Positions 6,970-13,810 of a stretch of DNA of 21,254 bases are shown one piece after another. The stretch covers positions 1-21,254 of the IMG/VR virus record IMGVR_UViG_3300028892_000417; one strand, given 5' to 3'. The notes under the pieces are model-generated. The model saw nothing but the letters and a program-made list of their open reading frames with translations, was not told the DNA's origin and did not search any database. Every line of letters starts with the position of its first letter. The stretch's first letter is position 1. The DNA is from a virus. The translations under genes were made by a program, and so were the position numbers.

Positions 6970-7533
6970 ATGAGCAAGTACCTTCTTAGAGAATATTATG
7001 AATTATGCGCTGGTGGCATTTGTGAGGATCTATTAACAGAAGATGAAAAGGTCCAAGTTAAAAACGGTGCGACTTTCCTATCAGGAATTATGCAGAGGGT
7101 AGATGAGCAAAACGGTAATGTCAAAAACTATATGAAGACGGTCAAAGAGAACCGTGCTTGTGGAGAACTAGATCATCCAGAAGATTCAGTTGTCAATCTT
7201 AAAAATGCTTCTCATATAGTTACTGATTTGTGGTGGGAAGGTCAAGACTTGAAAGGAAAAATCAAAGTATTATCTACTCCCTCTGGAAAAATTTTAGAAT
7301 CTTTGGTGAGTGACGGTGTTACTTTGGGAATTTCATCTCGGGCTTTGGGGTCTGTTCATGAAAGCCAAGGGAAAACAATTGTTGAAGATGATCTTCAATT
7401 GATTTGCTTTGATATTGTTTCCGAGCCGTCAACCGAAGGCGCATTTATGAAACTAAGTGAATCAAAAATTAAACAACCATATTCTAAGGCTGATCGTATT
7501 AATAGATTACTGAACGATATTGTAGGAGACTAA
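6970..7533 (+). CDS. 21: Prohead core protease, T4 gp21-like (S80-type)
   Basis: This serine protease is housed in the prohead core and cleaves the scaffold and the N-terminus of the capsid precursor before DNA packaging. In T4 it cuts after Glu in LxE or IxE contexts. The 187-residue protein has the family hallmarks: catalytic His69 in GELDHPEDS and catalytic Ser in GISSRALGS (S122/S123), with a VVNLKNASHIV strand and a FDIVSEPS strand before the C-terminal helix. Length is close to T4 gp21 (212 residues). GGGAGA precedes the ATG by about 7 bases, and the gene follows the FtsZ-like gene by 4 bases, so the two are probably expressed together. Confidence 0.94.
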   Translation: MSKYLLREYYELCAGGICEDLLTEDEKVQVKNGATFLSGIMQRVDEQNGNVKNYMKTVKENRACGELDHPEDSVVNLKNASHIVTDLWWEGQDLKGKIKVLSTPSGKILESLVSDGVTLGISSRALGSVHESQGKTIVEDDLQLICFDIVSEPSTEGAFMKLSESKIKQPYSKADRINRLLNDIVGD

Positions 7534-7540
7534 AGAGGTG
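7534..7540 (+). promoter_or_regulatory. Ribosome site deciding the 7544 start
   Basis: AGAGGTG lies 3 bases before the ATG at 7544 and overlaps the possible GTG start at 7538, which would therefore have no ribosome site of its own. This favours the ATG. Confidence 0.6.
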
Positions 7541-7543
7541 AAG

Positions 7544-8524
7544 ATGTCAAGAGAAGATTTAGAACGGATGATCAAAGAAGAAGCAGAAGATCTGTTAGGA
7601 GAAAAAGCAGATCCAAATAAAATAGACTCAGAGCGTTTTCCACTAAAGCTTTCGGATGTAGGCACAGATACAGCAAAGGTAGTCGCGACTCACGGACTAT
7701 CCAAGTATGATAAAGATCCAGATGACGATGTTATAGCAGTGGAAAAAAAGCCAGATGGTGTTGCTTCGGTAGGTAATCTTAAGCCATCACAGTCCAGTAT
7801 GAATATTGGAAAAGCGATGACTTTTGTTTTGCATATGCTAGATCCAAACAGTAAGATGAATCCCGGTGGCGATCTTGGCGCGTTCATTAGTAAAGATTTT
7901 TATATTATGGATGGACATCATCGATGGATATCAACCGCCATGGTAGATCCATCTAAACAGGTCGGTGGATTTTACGTTGATTTTCCCGGTCAGCAATTAG
8001 TCGCAATTTTAAATGCGATGACGAAAGGTCGCTATGGAGTGATGGATGGAAAGCCAGCCTCCGGTGGCTTCGAACAATTTAAAGAAAAACCAATTCGTGA
8101 TATGCTTACAAAAATGGTGGAAGGCGGGATTAGTCAAGGCACAGTCCCAGATACCTTCAAAGGTTGGCAAGCCCGAACCCCTGAAGAAGTATTAAAAATC
8201 CTAGAAGACTGGACAGGGAAAGAAGGCGAAGATGCTGTAGAATCTGCTGTAACAAAAATGGTAAATAATTTGAGTAGTATAACAATGGCAACACCTTCGT
8301 GGGCTCCCGAGCGTCCCGATATGCCTGTGATTGATAAACCCGATATTCCTGATGCGGTCAAAGCATTGACGCGAGGGGAAATTGATGTAAACGAACCATA
8401 CTTTCAAAGCGAAGAAGATCCCGTTGGTCAGCCACCCCTAGAAGAATCTCGCAACCTTATGTCAATCTCCAAAGAAAGGCTACAAGAGATCATCAAAGAA
8501 GAACTACAAAATCGCAAGAGGTAA
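7544..8524 (+). CDS. ParB/sulfiredoxin-like domain protein with repeated end helices
   Basis: A 326-residue protein. VGNLKPSQ at 77-84 and IMDGHHRWIS at 121-130 match the layout of ParB/Srx-fold proteins, in which a substrate- or nucleotide-binding D/E-G-H-x-R box follows a short N-terminal motif; DGHHR variants occur in nucleotide-handling members such as SerK/DUF1015-type proteins. Residues 30-230 form the likely folded core; about 250-305 is Pro/Asp-rich linker. Both ends carry a similar amphipathic helix: SREDLERMIKEEAEDLL at the start and SKERLQEIIKEELQ at the end. The ATG at 7544 is chosen over GTG 7538 for its ribosome site. It lies between protease and candidate core genes and 2 bases from the next gene. 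The fold call rests on the short DGHHRW box, so activity (nuclease, kinase or binding only) is open. Confidence 0.75.
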   Translation: MSREDLERMIKEEAEDLLGEKADPNKIDSERFPLKLSDVGTDTAKVVATHGLSKYDKDPDDDVIAVEKKPDGVASVGNLKPSQSSMNIGKAMTFVLHMLDPNSKMNPGGDLGAFISKDFYIMDGHHRWISTAMVDPSKQVGGFYVDFPGQQLVAILNAMTKGRYGVMDGKPASGGFEQFKEKPIRDMLTKMVEGGISQGTVPDTFKGWQARTPEEVLKILEDWTGKEGEDAVESAVTKMVNNLSSITMATPSWAPERPDMPVIDKPDIPDAVKALTRGEIDVNEPYFQSEEDPVGQPPLEESRNLMSISKERLQEIIKEELQNRKR

Positions 8525-8526
8525 AG

Positions 8527-8937
8527 ATGAACAAGTCCGATTTAAAGAAGATGCTGAAGCCTCTTATTATAGAATGTATCCGTGAGGTTATTTTTGAAGA
8601 AGGAATTCTATCAGGTCTTATAACTGAAGTAGTGCAGGGATTAGGAAATGTTAATGCAGCTCCACAGATGCAACAAATCGCCCAACCCACAACCCCGAAA
8701 AAACAACAACAAAGCCAAAGCCTCATTGAAGCAAAGAATCAACTCAAGGAAGTGAAAGACTCGCTACAGAAAGCAACTGGATTACATGGAATCTTTGAGG
8801 GAACAAAACCAATACCGTCAAGTGGTGGTGGTAAGTCTAACAAATATGGGGCTTTACGAGATAAAGATCCGAGTGATGCTGGTGTAAATATTGACGGCTT
8901 ACTAAAAGCAACTGGTGGATGGTCCCATTTAACATAA
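8527..8937 (+). CDS. Small helical candidate prohead core protein
   Basis: A 136-residue protein. Its N-terminus (MNKSDLKKMLKPLIIECIRE, then VIFEEGILSGLITEVVQGL) is a long amphipathic helix similar in style to the end helices of the previous gene. The middle (45-66) is Gln/Pro-rich, and the C-terminal half is Gly/Lys-rich and ends in GGWSHLT. Two sites fit the gp21 cleavage pattern: LIE before Ala69 and IFE before Gly92. I regard it as a possible internal prohead protein processed by the neighbouring protease, from motif and position; no named family is claimed. It starts 2 bases after the preceding stop. Confidence 0.82.
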   Translation: MNKSDLKKMLKPLIIECIREVIFEEGILSGLITEVVQGLGNVNAAPQMQQIAQPTTPKKQQQSQSLIEAKNQLKEVKDSLQKATGLHGIFEGTKPIPSSGGGKSNKYGALRDKDPSDAGVNIDGLLKATGGWSHLT

Positions 8938-8950
8938 CAAGAAGAAACAA

Positions 8951-9157
8951 ATGGAAATAAAAATTAGAAGAAATGAAACCTCCGAAAACTTAATTAAGAG
9001 GTTTGTTCGCAAGATGAAAAAAGAAAATATAATTGAAGAATATCTCGAAAGGCGTTATTATAAAAAGCCATCAGAGAGAAAGCGAGAAAAGCATCAACGA
9101 CAATTGGTAGAAATTGAGCGGCAAAAGAAAAAAGAACAACAATCAAATGATTATTAA
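8951..9157 (+). CDS. rpsU: Phage-encoded ribosomal protein bS21 homologue
   Basis: A 68-residue, very basic protein that follows bS21 along its length: an initial IKIRRNE strand (E. coli IKVRENE), LIKRFVRKMKKENIIEEYLE helix (E. coli LRRFKRSCEKAGVLAEVRR), then RRYYKKPSERKREK (E. coli REFYEKPTTERKRAK), ending in a Lys/Arg/Glu/Gln helix. Length is close to the bacterial 71 residues. bS21 binds the 30S platform near the anti-Shine-Dalgarno end of 16S rRNA and affects initiation; bS21 genes have been reported in phages, including pelagiphages. A phage copy could replace the host protein and favour phage mRNAs, which is inference. It lies between the core-like gene and the surface-protein cassette; the upstream ribosome site is a weak AAGAAG. 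A candidate promoter element begins directly after its stop. Confidence 0.85.
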   Translation: MEIKIRRNETSENLIKRFVRKMKKENIIEEYLERRYYKKPSERKREKHQRQLVEIERQKKKEQQSNDY

Positions 9158-9158
9158 G

Positions 9159-9166
9159 ACTATTTA
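9159..9166 (+). promoter_or_regulatory. Candidate late-promoter element ACTATTTA
   Basis: ACTATTTA lies in the 28-base gap after the bS21 gene and 20 bases before the next ATG. The same octamer occurs in three other intergenic gaps. It partly resembles the T4 late element TATAAATA. Assignment is by recurrence and position only. Confidence 0.45.
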
Positions 9167-9185
9167 AGGAAAGAGGAATATAAAA

Positions 9186-9593
9186 ATGTATTATCAATAT
9201 AAAGCAGGAATAGGAGATGTGGGCTCATATCAGGTTGCGGGTCGCCCTTATCTTACAGGATCTACGGCTATTGCCCCCGGAGCAGAAGATCGCATAGTGT
9301 TCCCAACAGTCGCCAAAGCCGTTACAATTATTAATACTGACCCCGCTGGAAATGACATTATCAGGATTCATTATAATTCAGAGTCGTCACCAGGAAATGT
9401 AATTAGTGGTTTACATTTTGTAAGTCTTAGCTTTGCCAGAGATTCTTTTACATTTACTTTGAAGTGTAAAGAAATTTATATTTCTGCTCCCGCAGCAAAT
9501 GTTGGCGATAGTGCCTATCAATTGATTGCTGAATTAACCGGCATTGATGATAATCAAATGCCTATCCTAACAGGTTCAGGTCTTACGGATTAG
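9186..9593 (+). CDS. Beta-rich virion protein, candidate head decoration
   Basis: A 135-residue Gly/Ser/Thr-rich protein with alternating strands (VAKAVTIINTDPAGNDIIRI at about 42-61, DSFTFTLKCKEIYI at about 83-96, and a final AYQLIAELTGI) and no signal peptide, membrane helix or catalytic motif. The N-terminus MYYQYKAGIGDVGSYQVAGR resembles small beta-sandwich structural proteins of marine T4-like phages as I recall them. Its position inside the head gene block, ahead of a fibre-like gene and a LamG gene, suggests a capsid-surface or fibre-associated role. GAGG lies upstream of the ATG and a candidate promoter element precedes it. No specific family is claimed. Confidence 0.8.
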   Translation: MYYQYKAGIGDVGSYQVAGRPYLTGSTAIAPGAEDRIVFPTVAKAVTIINTDPAGNDIIRIHYNSESSPGNVISGLHFVSLSFARDSFTFTLKCKEIYISAPAANVGDSAYQLIAELTGIDDNQMPILTGSGLTD

Positions 9594-9617
9594 TAGAGGA
9601 CAAAAAGGAGATTTCAA

Positions 9618-10211
9618 ATGGCTAGCAGTTTTAAACCATCACCAAACGTAACCAGTGGTAACACTCAAGCGTCAGGGTCATCTCATCAATTTACTGGAAG
9701 CGTTACTATTGATGGTAGTTTGGCTGTCAATGGCGTGAACATTACTGGCGGCGGCGGCGATGTAACTGGTCCTGGTTCTTCAACCGATCATGCGATTGCA
9801 AGATATCATTTAACTACTGGAAAAATAATACAAGATTCTGGAATCACAATTGATGACTTAAACAATATGAATGGGGTGGCGAGTCTTGAAGCAAATATGA
9901 TGTCCACCACCATATTAACAGAAACTATTAATACAGATACAGAAGCCGATTGTAGTTCTTATAATATTTTCAAATATACCATAGATGCCACCCTTGACAT
10001 AACCGGAAGCAATCCAGTTGCGGGTGCCTCTTATTTATTTATTTTGACTCAGGGTGCGGGCGCTCCTTATACAGTAGCTTGGGATGGTTTTAAATGGCCT
10101 AACGGTGGAACGCTTCCTGTACTTTCCCTGGTTGCTGGCGAGATTGATGTTGTTTCGGGAATTTCAGATGGAACATATATTTATGCCGACATTACTAAAA
10201 ACTTTAGTTAA
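9618..10211 (+). CDS. Tail- or head-fibre-type structural protein
   Basis: A 197-residue protein. Residues 20-45 contain the short repeats of trimeric fibres (HQFTGSVTIDGSLAVNGVNI). Residues 49-83 carry a fibre module, GPGSSTDHAIARYHLTTGKI then IQDSGITIDDLNNM, that is widespread in phage fibre proteins. The C-terminal 90 residues form a beta domain with YNIFKYTID, YLFILTQGAGAPYTVAWDG and a WPNGG turn, also common at fibre ends. Such proteins usually trimerise and display or attach receptor-binding parts. AAAAAGGAG is the ribosome site. Within a head gene cluster it could be a head fibre or part of a tail fibre; which one cannot be decided here. Confidence 0.8.
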   Translation: MASSFKPSPNVTSGNTQASGSSHQFTGSVTIDGSLAVNGVNITGGGGDVTGPGSSTDHAIARYHLTTGKIIQDSGITIDDLNNMNGVASLEANMMSTTILTETINTDTEADCSSYNIFKYTIDATLDITGSNPVAGASYLFILTQGAGAPYTVAWDGFKWPNGGTLPVLSLVAGEIDVVSGISDGTYIYADITKNFS

Positions 10212-10223
10212 GGAGGCAACATA

Positions 10224-13200
10224 ATGCCTTTTCCTTTTCCATTCACAATGTTTGGATCAAGTAGAGCAAGTAATGTACCTGCGGGAGCAACTTGCGATTT
10301 TACTTATTGTTATGGCGGCGACTGGGTTCAAGGCAAAGTTGGCAATTATGGGTTATTTTTCCCAGGTGATATTAATGGAGATGTTGAATGGGTGTCTACT
10401 CCATCTACGCCTGATATTGAATTTAGCGATTCGGATGATTTTACAGTTGCTTGTTGGGTCAAGCCAGACACCAGCATAGACGATCAGCAAGCTTTTGTTT
10501 CAAAAATATGCCAAGTCGGCGGCTATGGTTGGGCTTTGGCATTGAATGGGTTGCCCCCGCGAGTGCCCGATAATAAGTTTGTTTTTATGATTTATTCTTT
10601 AGGTTCTTCCCCGTTCCCGGGATGGGAAGCGATCTATTCCGATATCGCCATCACTTCTTCCGCATGGCACCATGTAGCTGTTACAAGAAATGGTGCTGAT
10701 ACAAAGACTTCAATACTGTATGTTGATGGAGTTGCACAAGCAGACACTATGACCCGAACACTTGCAGAGTGTAGTGAGGGATTAACTATTTCAAAGTGGT
10801 TTTCCGATGGTGTTGTTGCTAATCGTCATACACTCAGCGGCTCTATTGATGAAGTCGCGCTTTGGGACAGAGTATTGCCCGCCTCATCAATTCTTAGTTT
10901 ATATAATTCGGGGGTCGGTGCGAGAGCCGACAGCATAATACCACCGCCCGTTGGTATTGTTAATGGCGATTGGTCAACGGGAACAAATAAAAAAATAGGC
11001 ACTTATGGAGTTGGACAATTAGACAGAGTTGCCAACTATGTTTCTTGTTCTTGGGACTCTAATATAGATTTTGATCATGGCGATCCTTTTTCTTGGTCGA
11101 TTTGGGTTAAACCTACTGATTTGGCAGGTCAAACAGCGAACAATGCTTCTCCCGCCGTGATCACAAAAGAGACATATATGAACCCAACCGGGTTCACATG
11201 TGCCCTTACTGAAGACGGAAAGGTTTGGTTTGGTTTGACTGGCGGTGGCAGTGGTACAGGATATTTACATATACACACTACAAACACAAACCAAGTCAAT
11301 GATAACACTTGGGCTCATCTTGTTTTTACTTATGACGGAAGCAATCTTGTCAGTGGTTTTAAAATCTATGTGGATGGCGCAGAACCAGCATCGACCATCT
11401 TTTCTTCATCACCAGCAGCATCTGTCTCGATGCTAGGACAAGCTCTAACTCTTGGAAAAAGAGGTCCAAACAACCCCGGCGCAGCGCAACGTTATCTTAA
11501 AGGCTACCTGGACGATTTTTCAATTTGGAATGTAGAATTAGATTCTGGTGCAGTTCTGGACTTATACAATAGCGGATCTGCGGATAAAGGAGCATTAGAA
11601 TCTGGTGTTAGTAGTTCGGCACTTCAAGGATACTGGGATTTTGAAAACCCAGGACCAGGATCAACAACAATTAGCGGAAGTCGTGGGCTTGATGCGACTA
11701 TGATGGGAGGTATGGATGGTGGCATTGCCGCCACCACCGGCTCACTCTTGTTATATTATGATTTCGAAATTGGCAATTCAAACCCAGTTTCAGGAAACTT
11801 CCCAACATCAAGAACAATTTATGATGTTGATACAGTCGCTTGGAAATCACCAACGATGCACACAGGAACAATGACAATTCAGATGAATCCAGCGGATTTT
11901 GGTGCGTGGGGTCAAGGGAAACTTGGAAAGTATTCATTTCTGGGTGATGGCGTAGATGATTATATATCGATAGCTTCTGCTTCTCAATTACCGCTTGGCA
12001 AAGGAGCAGGCGATATGAGTGTTGCCGCTTGGTGCAAACAAAGCGACACGACCAATTGGATGCAGGTAGTTACCCGAGGTGTTGATTGGTCAGACATGTG
12101 GGGTTTGGGCAAAGATGGCACGGGTAAGATGCAGTTTGGCGTTGGTGGCTATGGTCAAGCTAAAATCCTCTTCGACGAGGAGGATACATGGACACACTTT
12201 GTCGGCACCTACAACAACTCACTTGGAAAAGTTAAAATTTATAAAAACGGCGTTGAACAAGCCGAGGCATCCCACGGTCCGAATGGCGTTGCCGCAGGAG
12301 ATGTTCGAATCGGAGGACATTCGGCGGGTGGCTACGAATGGTACGGAAATCTTGATGAAGTTTCAATGTGGGACGGTGTTTTAGATACTGGCAGTATTGA
12401 TAGTTTGGCAAGCGGATCAAAAGCAAATGCCATAACTACGACGGCTGGGTCAGTAACTCCAGGCGATTGGGTTACAGGAACAACCGGAAGTATTGCTGAC
12501 AGTATCACAAGCACTTATTCTGTGGATCTTGGGAACGGTACAGACGATTATATTCCGATTGATGATTTGTCAGGAATTTCTACAGAACTAGCGGGATTAG
12601 CTGGCTTCTCGATTGCTGGTTGGTTTTGGACTGATTCATTCCCAGCAAGCTTCGATACGCCTGACGCTGCCGGTCTGTTCTCAGCGGTTAATTCCACCAC
12701 TTATGGGGGGGGCGGCGGCTACAATGCTATTTCTGCTATATCGCTTCACTTGCGAGGGCACAGCAACCCCGACTATAATAAAGGAATGGTATTTCAAGTT
12801 ATGAATGGGTATGATGCGGGTGCTCGATACGTTTGGGCGGGTGATCTACCAGGTCTTAGTCCCAAACCAGGGTTAGCGGGACAATGGAATCATGTTGCGG
12901 CGGTTTATGATGGAACTTTGGGTCCGACAGCAGGCGGCGCAACTGGAACAAATCAAAGCGCTGCCCAGAAAAGAGAGATGTGTAAAATATATATTAATGG
13001 TATTTATCGCGAAGTCGCGGGAACACCACCGGGAGCTTATGATATTCCAAACACAACTGCGGCGGAGTTTGTGGGTGGTCAGGTTCGTTTTGGGAAAGAC
13101 CTGTATGGGCAGAATTCTGATCCCACATTCGATGGAAAACTTGATCAAATGGCGATATGGAATGTCCCGCTATCTGCATCAGATGTTCGATATTTATTTT

Positions 13201-13484
13201 CTGGAACACTTGCTCCAAATGCTGTAAGCTCCTCAAATCTTATTTCTTATTGGAGTATGGATGCTGATGGACCTGGAAGCACAAATCTTGTCGATTCATC
13301 TGCTAATGGATTTGACGGCACATTAACAAATATGAACGCCGGTGCCGCCGCCCCAGCCGCAGCAACCCTTTCTGCTTATTTAGATATGGAATGCGATGGA
13401 CCAGGCTCTACTAACGTATTAGATCTGTCTGGAAACAGCTTATCAGGAACTTTAACTAACCCAGACTCAGGATCTTGTGGATAA
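10224..13484 (+). CDS. Large multi-LamG (concanavalin-like lectin) surface protein
   Basis: A 1086-residue protein made of four LamG/concanavalin A-like domains at about residues 35-230, 255-450, 560-728 and 750-993. Each has the jelly-roll marks: FTVACWVKP / FSWSIWVKP / MSVAAWCKQ / FSIAGWFWT; then WHHVAVTRNG / WAHLVFTYDG / WTHFVGTYNN / WNHVAAVYDG; then YVDGV / YVDGA / YKNGV / YINGI; and IDEVALWDRVL / LDDFSIWNVEL / LDEVSMWDGVL / LDQMAIWNVPL. Short Y-D-GPGST modules stand alone at about 467-499 and twice at the C-terminus. There is no signal peptide or transmembrane helix, as expected for a virion protein. LamG domains bind glycans or proteins, so a role in host or surface adhesion as a head or tail appendage is likely but inferred. 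A strong AGGAGG ribosome site precedes the ATG. Confidence 0.9.
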   Translation: MPFPFPFTMFGSSRASNVPAGATCDFTYCYGGDWVQGKVGNYGLFFPGDINGDVEWVSTPSTPDIEFSDSDDFTVACWVKPDTSIDDQQAFVSKICQVGGYGWALALNGLPPRVPDNKFVFMIYSLGSSPFPGWEAIYSDIAITSSAWHHVAVTRNGADTKTSILYVDGVAQADTMTRTLAECSEGLTISKWFSDGVVANRHTLSGSIDEVALWDRVLPASSILSLYNSGVGARADSIIPPPVGIVNGDWSTGTNKKIGTYGVGQLDRVANYVSCSWDSNIDFDHGDPFSWSIWVKPTDLAGQTANNASPAVITKETYMNPTGFTCALTEDGKVWFGLTGGGSGTGYLHIHTTNTNQVNDNTWAHLVFTYDGSNLVSGFKIYVDGAEPASTIFSSSPAASVSMLGQALTLGKRGPNNPGAAQRYLKGYLDDFSIWNVELDSGAVLDLYNSGSADKGALESGVSSSALQGYWDFENPGPGSTTISGSRGLDATMMGGMDGGIAATTGSLLLYYDFEIGNSNPVSGNFPTSRTIYDVDTVAWKSPTMHTGTMTIQMNPADFGAWGQGKLGKYSFLGDGVDDYISIASASQLPLGKGAGDMSVAAWCKQSDTTNWMQVVTRGVDWSDMWGLGKDGTGKMQFGVGGYGQAKILFDEEDTWTHFVGTYNNSLGKVKIYKNGVEQAEASHGPNGVAAGDVRIGGHSAGGYEWYGNLDEVSMWDGVLDTGSIDSLASGSKANAITTTAGSVTPGDWVTGTTGSIADSITSTYSVDLGNGTDDYIPIDDLSGISTELAGLAGFSIAGWFWTDSFPASFDTPDAAGLFSAVNSTTYGGGGGYNAISAISLHLRGHSNPDYNKGMVFQVMNGYDAGARYVWAGDLPGLSPKPGLAGQWNHVAAVYDGTLGPTAGGATGTNQSAAQKREMCKIYINGIYREVAGTPPGAYDIPNTTAAEFVGGQVRFGKDLYGQNSDPTFDGKLDQMAIWNVPLSASDVRYLFSGTLAPNAVSSSNLISYWSMDADGPGSTNLVDSSANGFDGTLTNMNAGAAAPAAATLSAYLDMECDGPGSTNVLDLSGNSLSGTLTNPDSGSCG
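11622..11720 (+). repeat. First Y-W-D-x-x-GPGST protein module
   Basis: This encodes residues 467-499 of the LamG protein, with GYWDFENPGPGSTTISGSRG. It matches the pair of modules at the C-terminus in spacing and in the GPGST core. It resembles the first strand of a LamG domain left without the rest of the domain. Confidence 0.6.
13239..13460 (+). repeat. Two tandem C-terminal GPGSTN protein modules
   Basis: Residues 1006-1036 and 1049-1079 share the pattern Y-x-x-M-[DE]-x-DGPGSTN-[LV]-[VL]-D-x-S-x-N-x-x-x-GTLTN. The two DNA copies (from 13239 and 13368) differ at many wobble positions, so the duplication is not recent. Each looks like an N-terminal LamG strand set with its characteristic GTL turn. 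Confidence 0.75.
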
Positions 13485-13487
13485 GGA
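13483..13487 (+). promoter_or_regulatory. Ribosome site for the 82-residue gene
   Basis: AAGGA lies 4 bases before the ATG at 13492 and overlaps the LamG stop codon. It favours the ATG over an in-frame GTG at 13477, which lies inside the LamG gene and has no ribosome site. Confidence 0.5.
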
Positions 13488-13491
13488 TAAA

Positions 13492-13740
13492 ATGAGCAAT
13501 AATAATTTAACATACACAGCTATAAATGTTTCTGACATTACGCCATCTATTCTTAATGATTGTTTAGAAACCAGCATGAATACATTAGCTACATCAGTGG
13601 ATGGATCTCAAGCAATTTTAAAGTGGAAAGGTGATCAACCAGCTTGGGTAACAACGCTTGGACTTTCGACTTATACACAAACAGAAATTCGAGCCTTGTG
13701 TAAAACAGCGGCATGGATGCCACCCGGTCCGACAGGTTGA
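13492..13740 (+). CDS. 82-residue protein downstream of the LamG gene, unknown function
   Basis: A small soluble protein with a central helical part (ITPSILNDCLETSMNTLATS at about 14-33), a Trp-containing strand pair (ILKWKGDQPAWV) and a C-terminus ending PPGPTG. I do not recognise it. It follows the LamG gene by 7 bases and is the last gene before a 70-base gap with a candidate promoter, so it probably belongs to the surface-protein operon, perhaps as an accessory or assembly partner of the lectin protein. No catalytic or membrane feature is visible. Confidence 0.75.
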   Translation: MSNNNLTYTAINVSDITPSILNDCLETSMNTLATSVDGSQAILKWKGDQPAWVTTLGLSTYTQTEIRALCKTAAWMPPGPTG

Positions 13741-13769
13741 TAAATTATAGTATTTTACTAAACTTACTT

Positions 13770-13777
13770 ACTATTTA
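13770..13777 (+). promoter_or_regulatory. Candidate late-promoter element ACTATTTA before scaffold
   Basis: ACTATTTA, extended to TTACTATTTATTGAAGAC, lies in the AT-rich 70-base gap before the scaffold gene. The extension TACTATTTATT is shared with the copy at 19865. It would drive the scaffold and capsid genes. Confidence 0.5.
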
Positions 13778-13810
13778 TTGAAGACCACTGTAATTTTTTA
13801 GGAGAAATAA

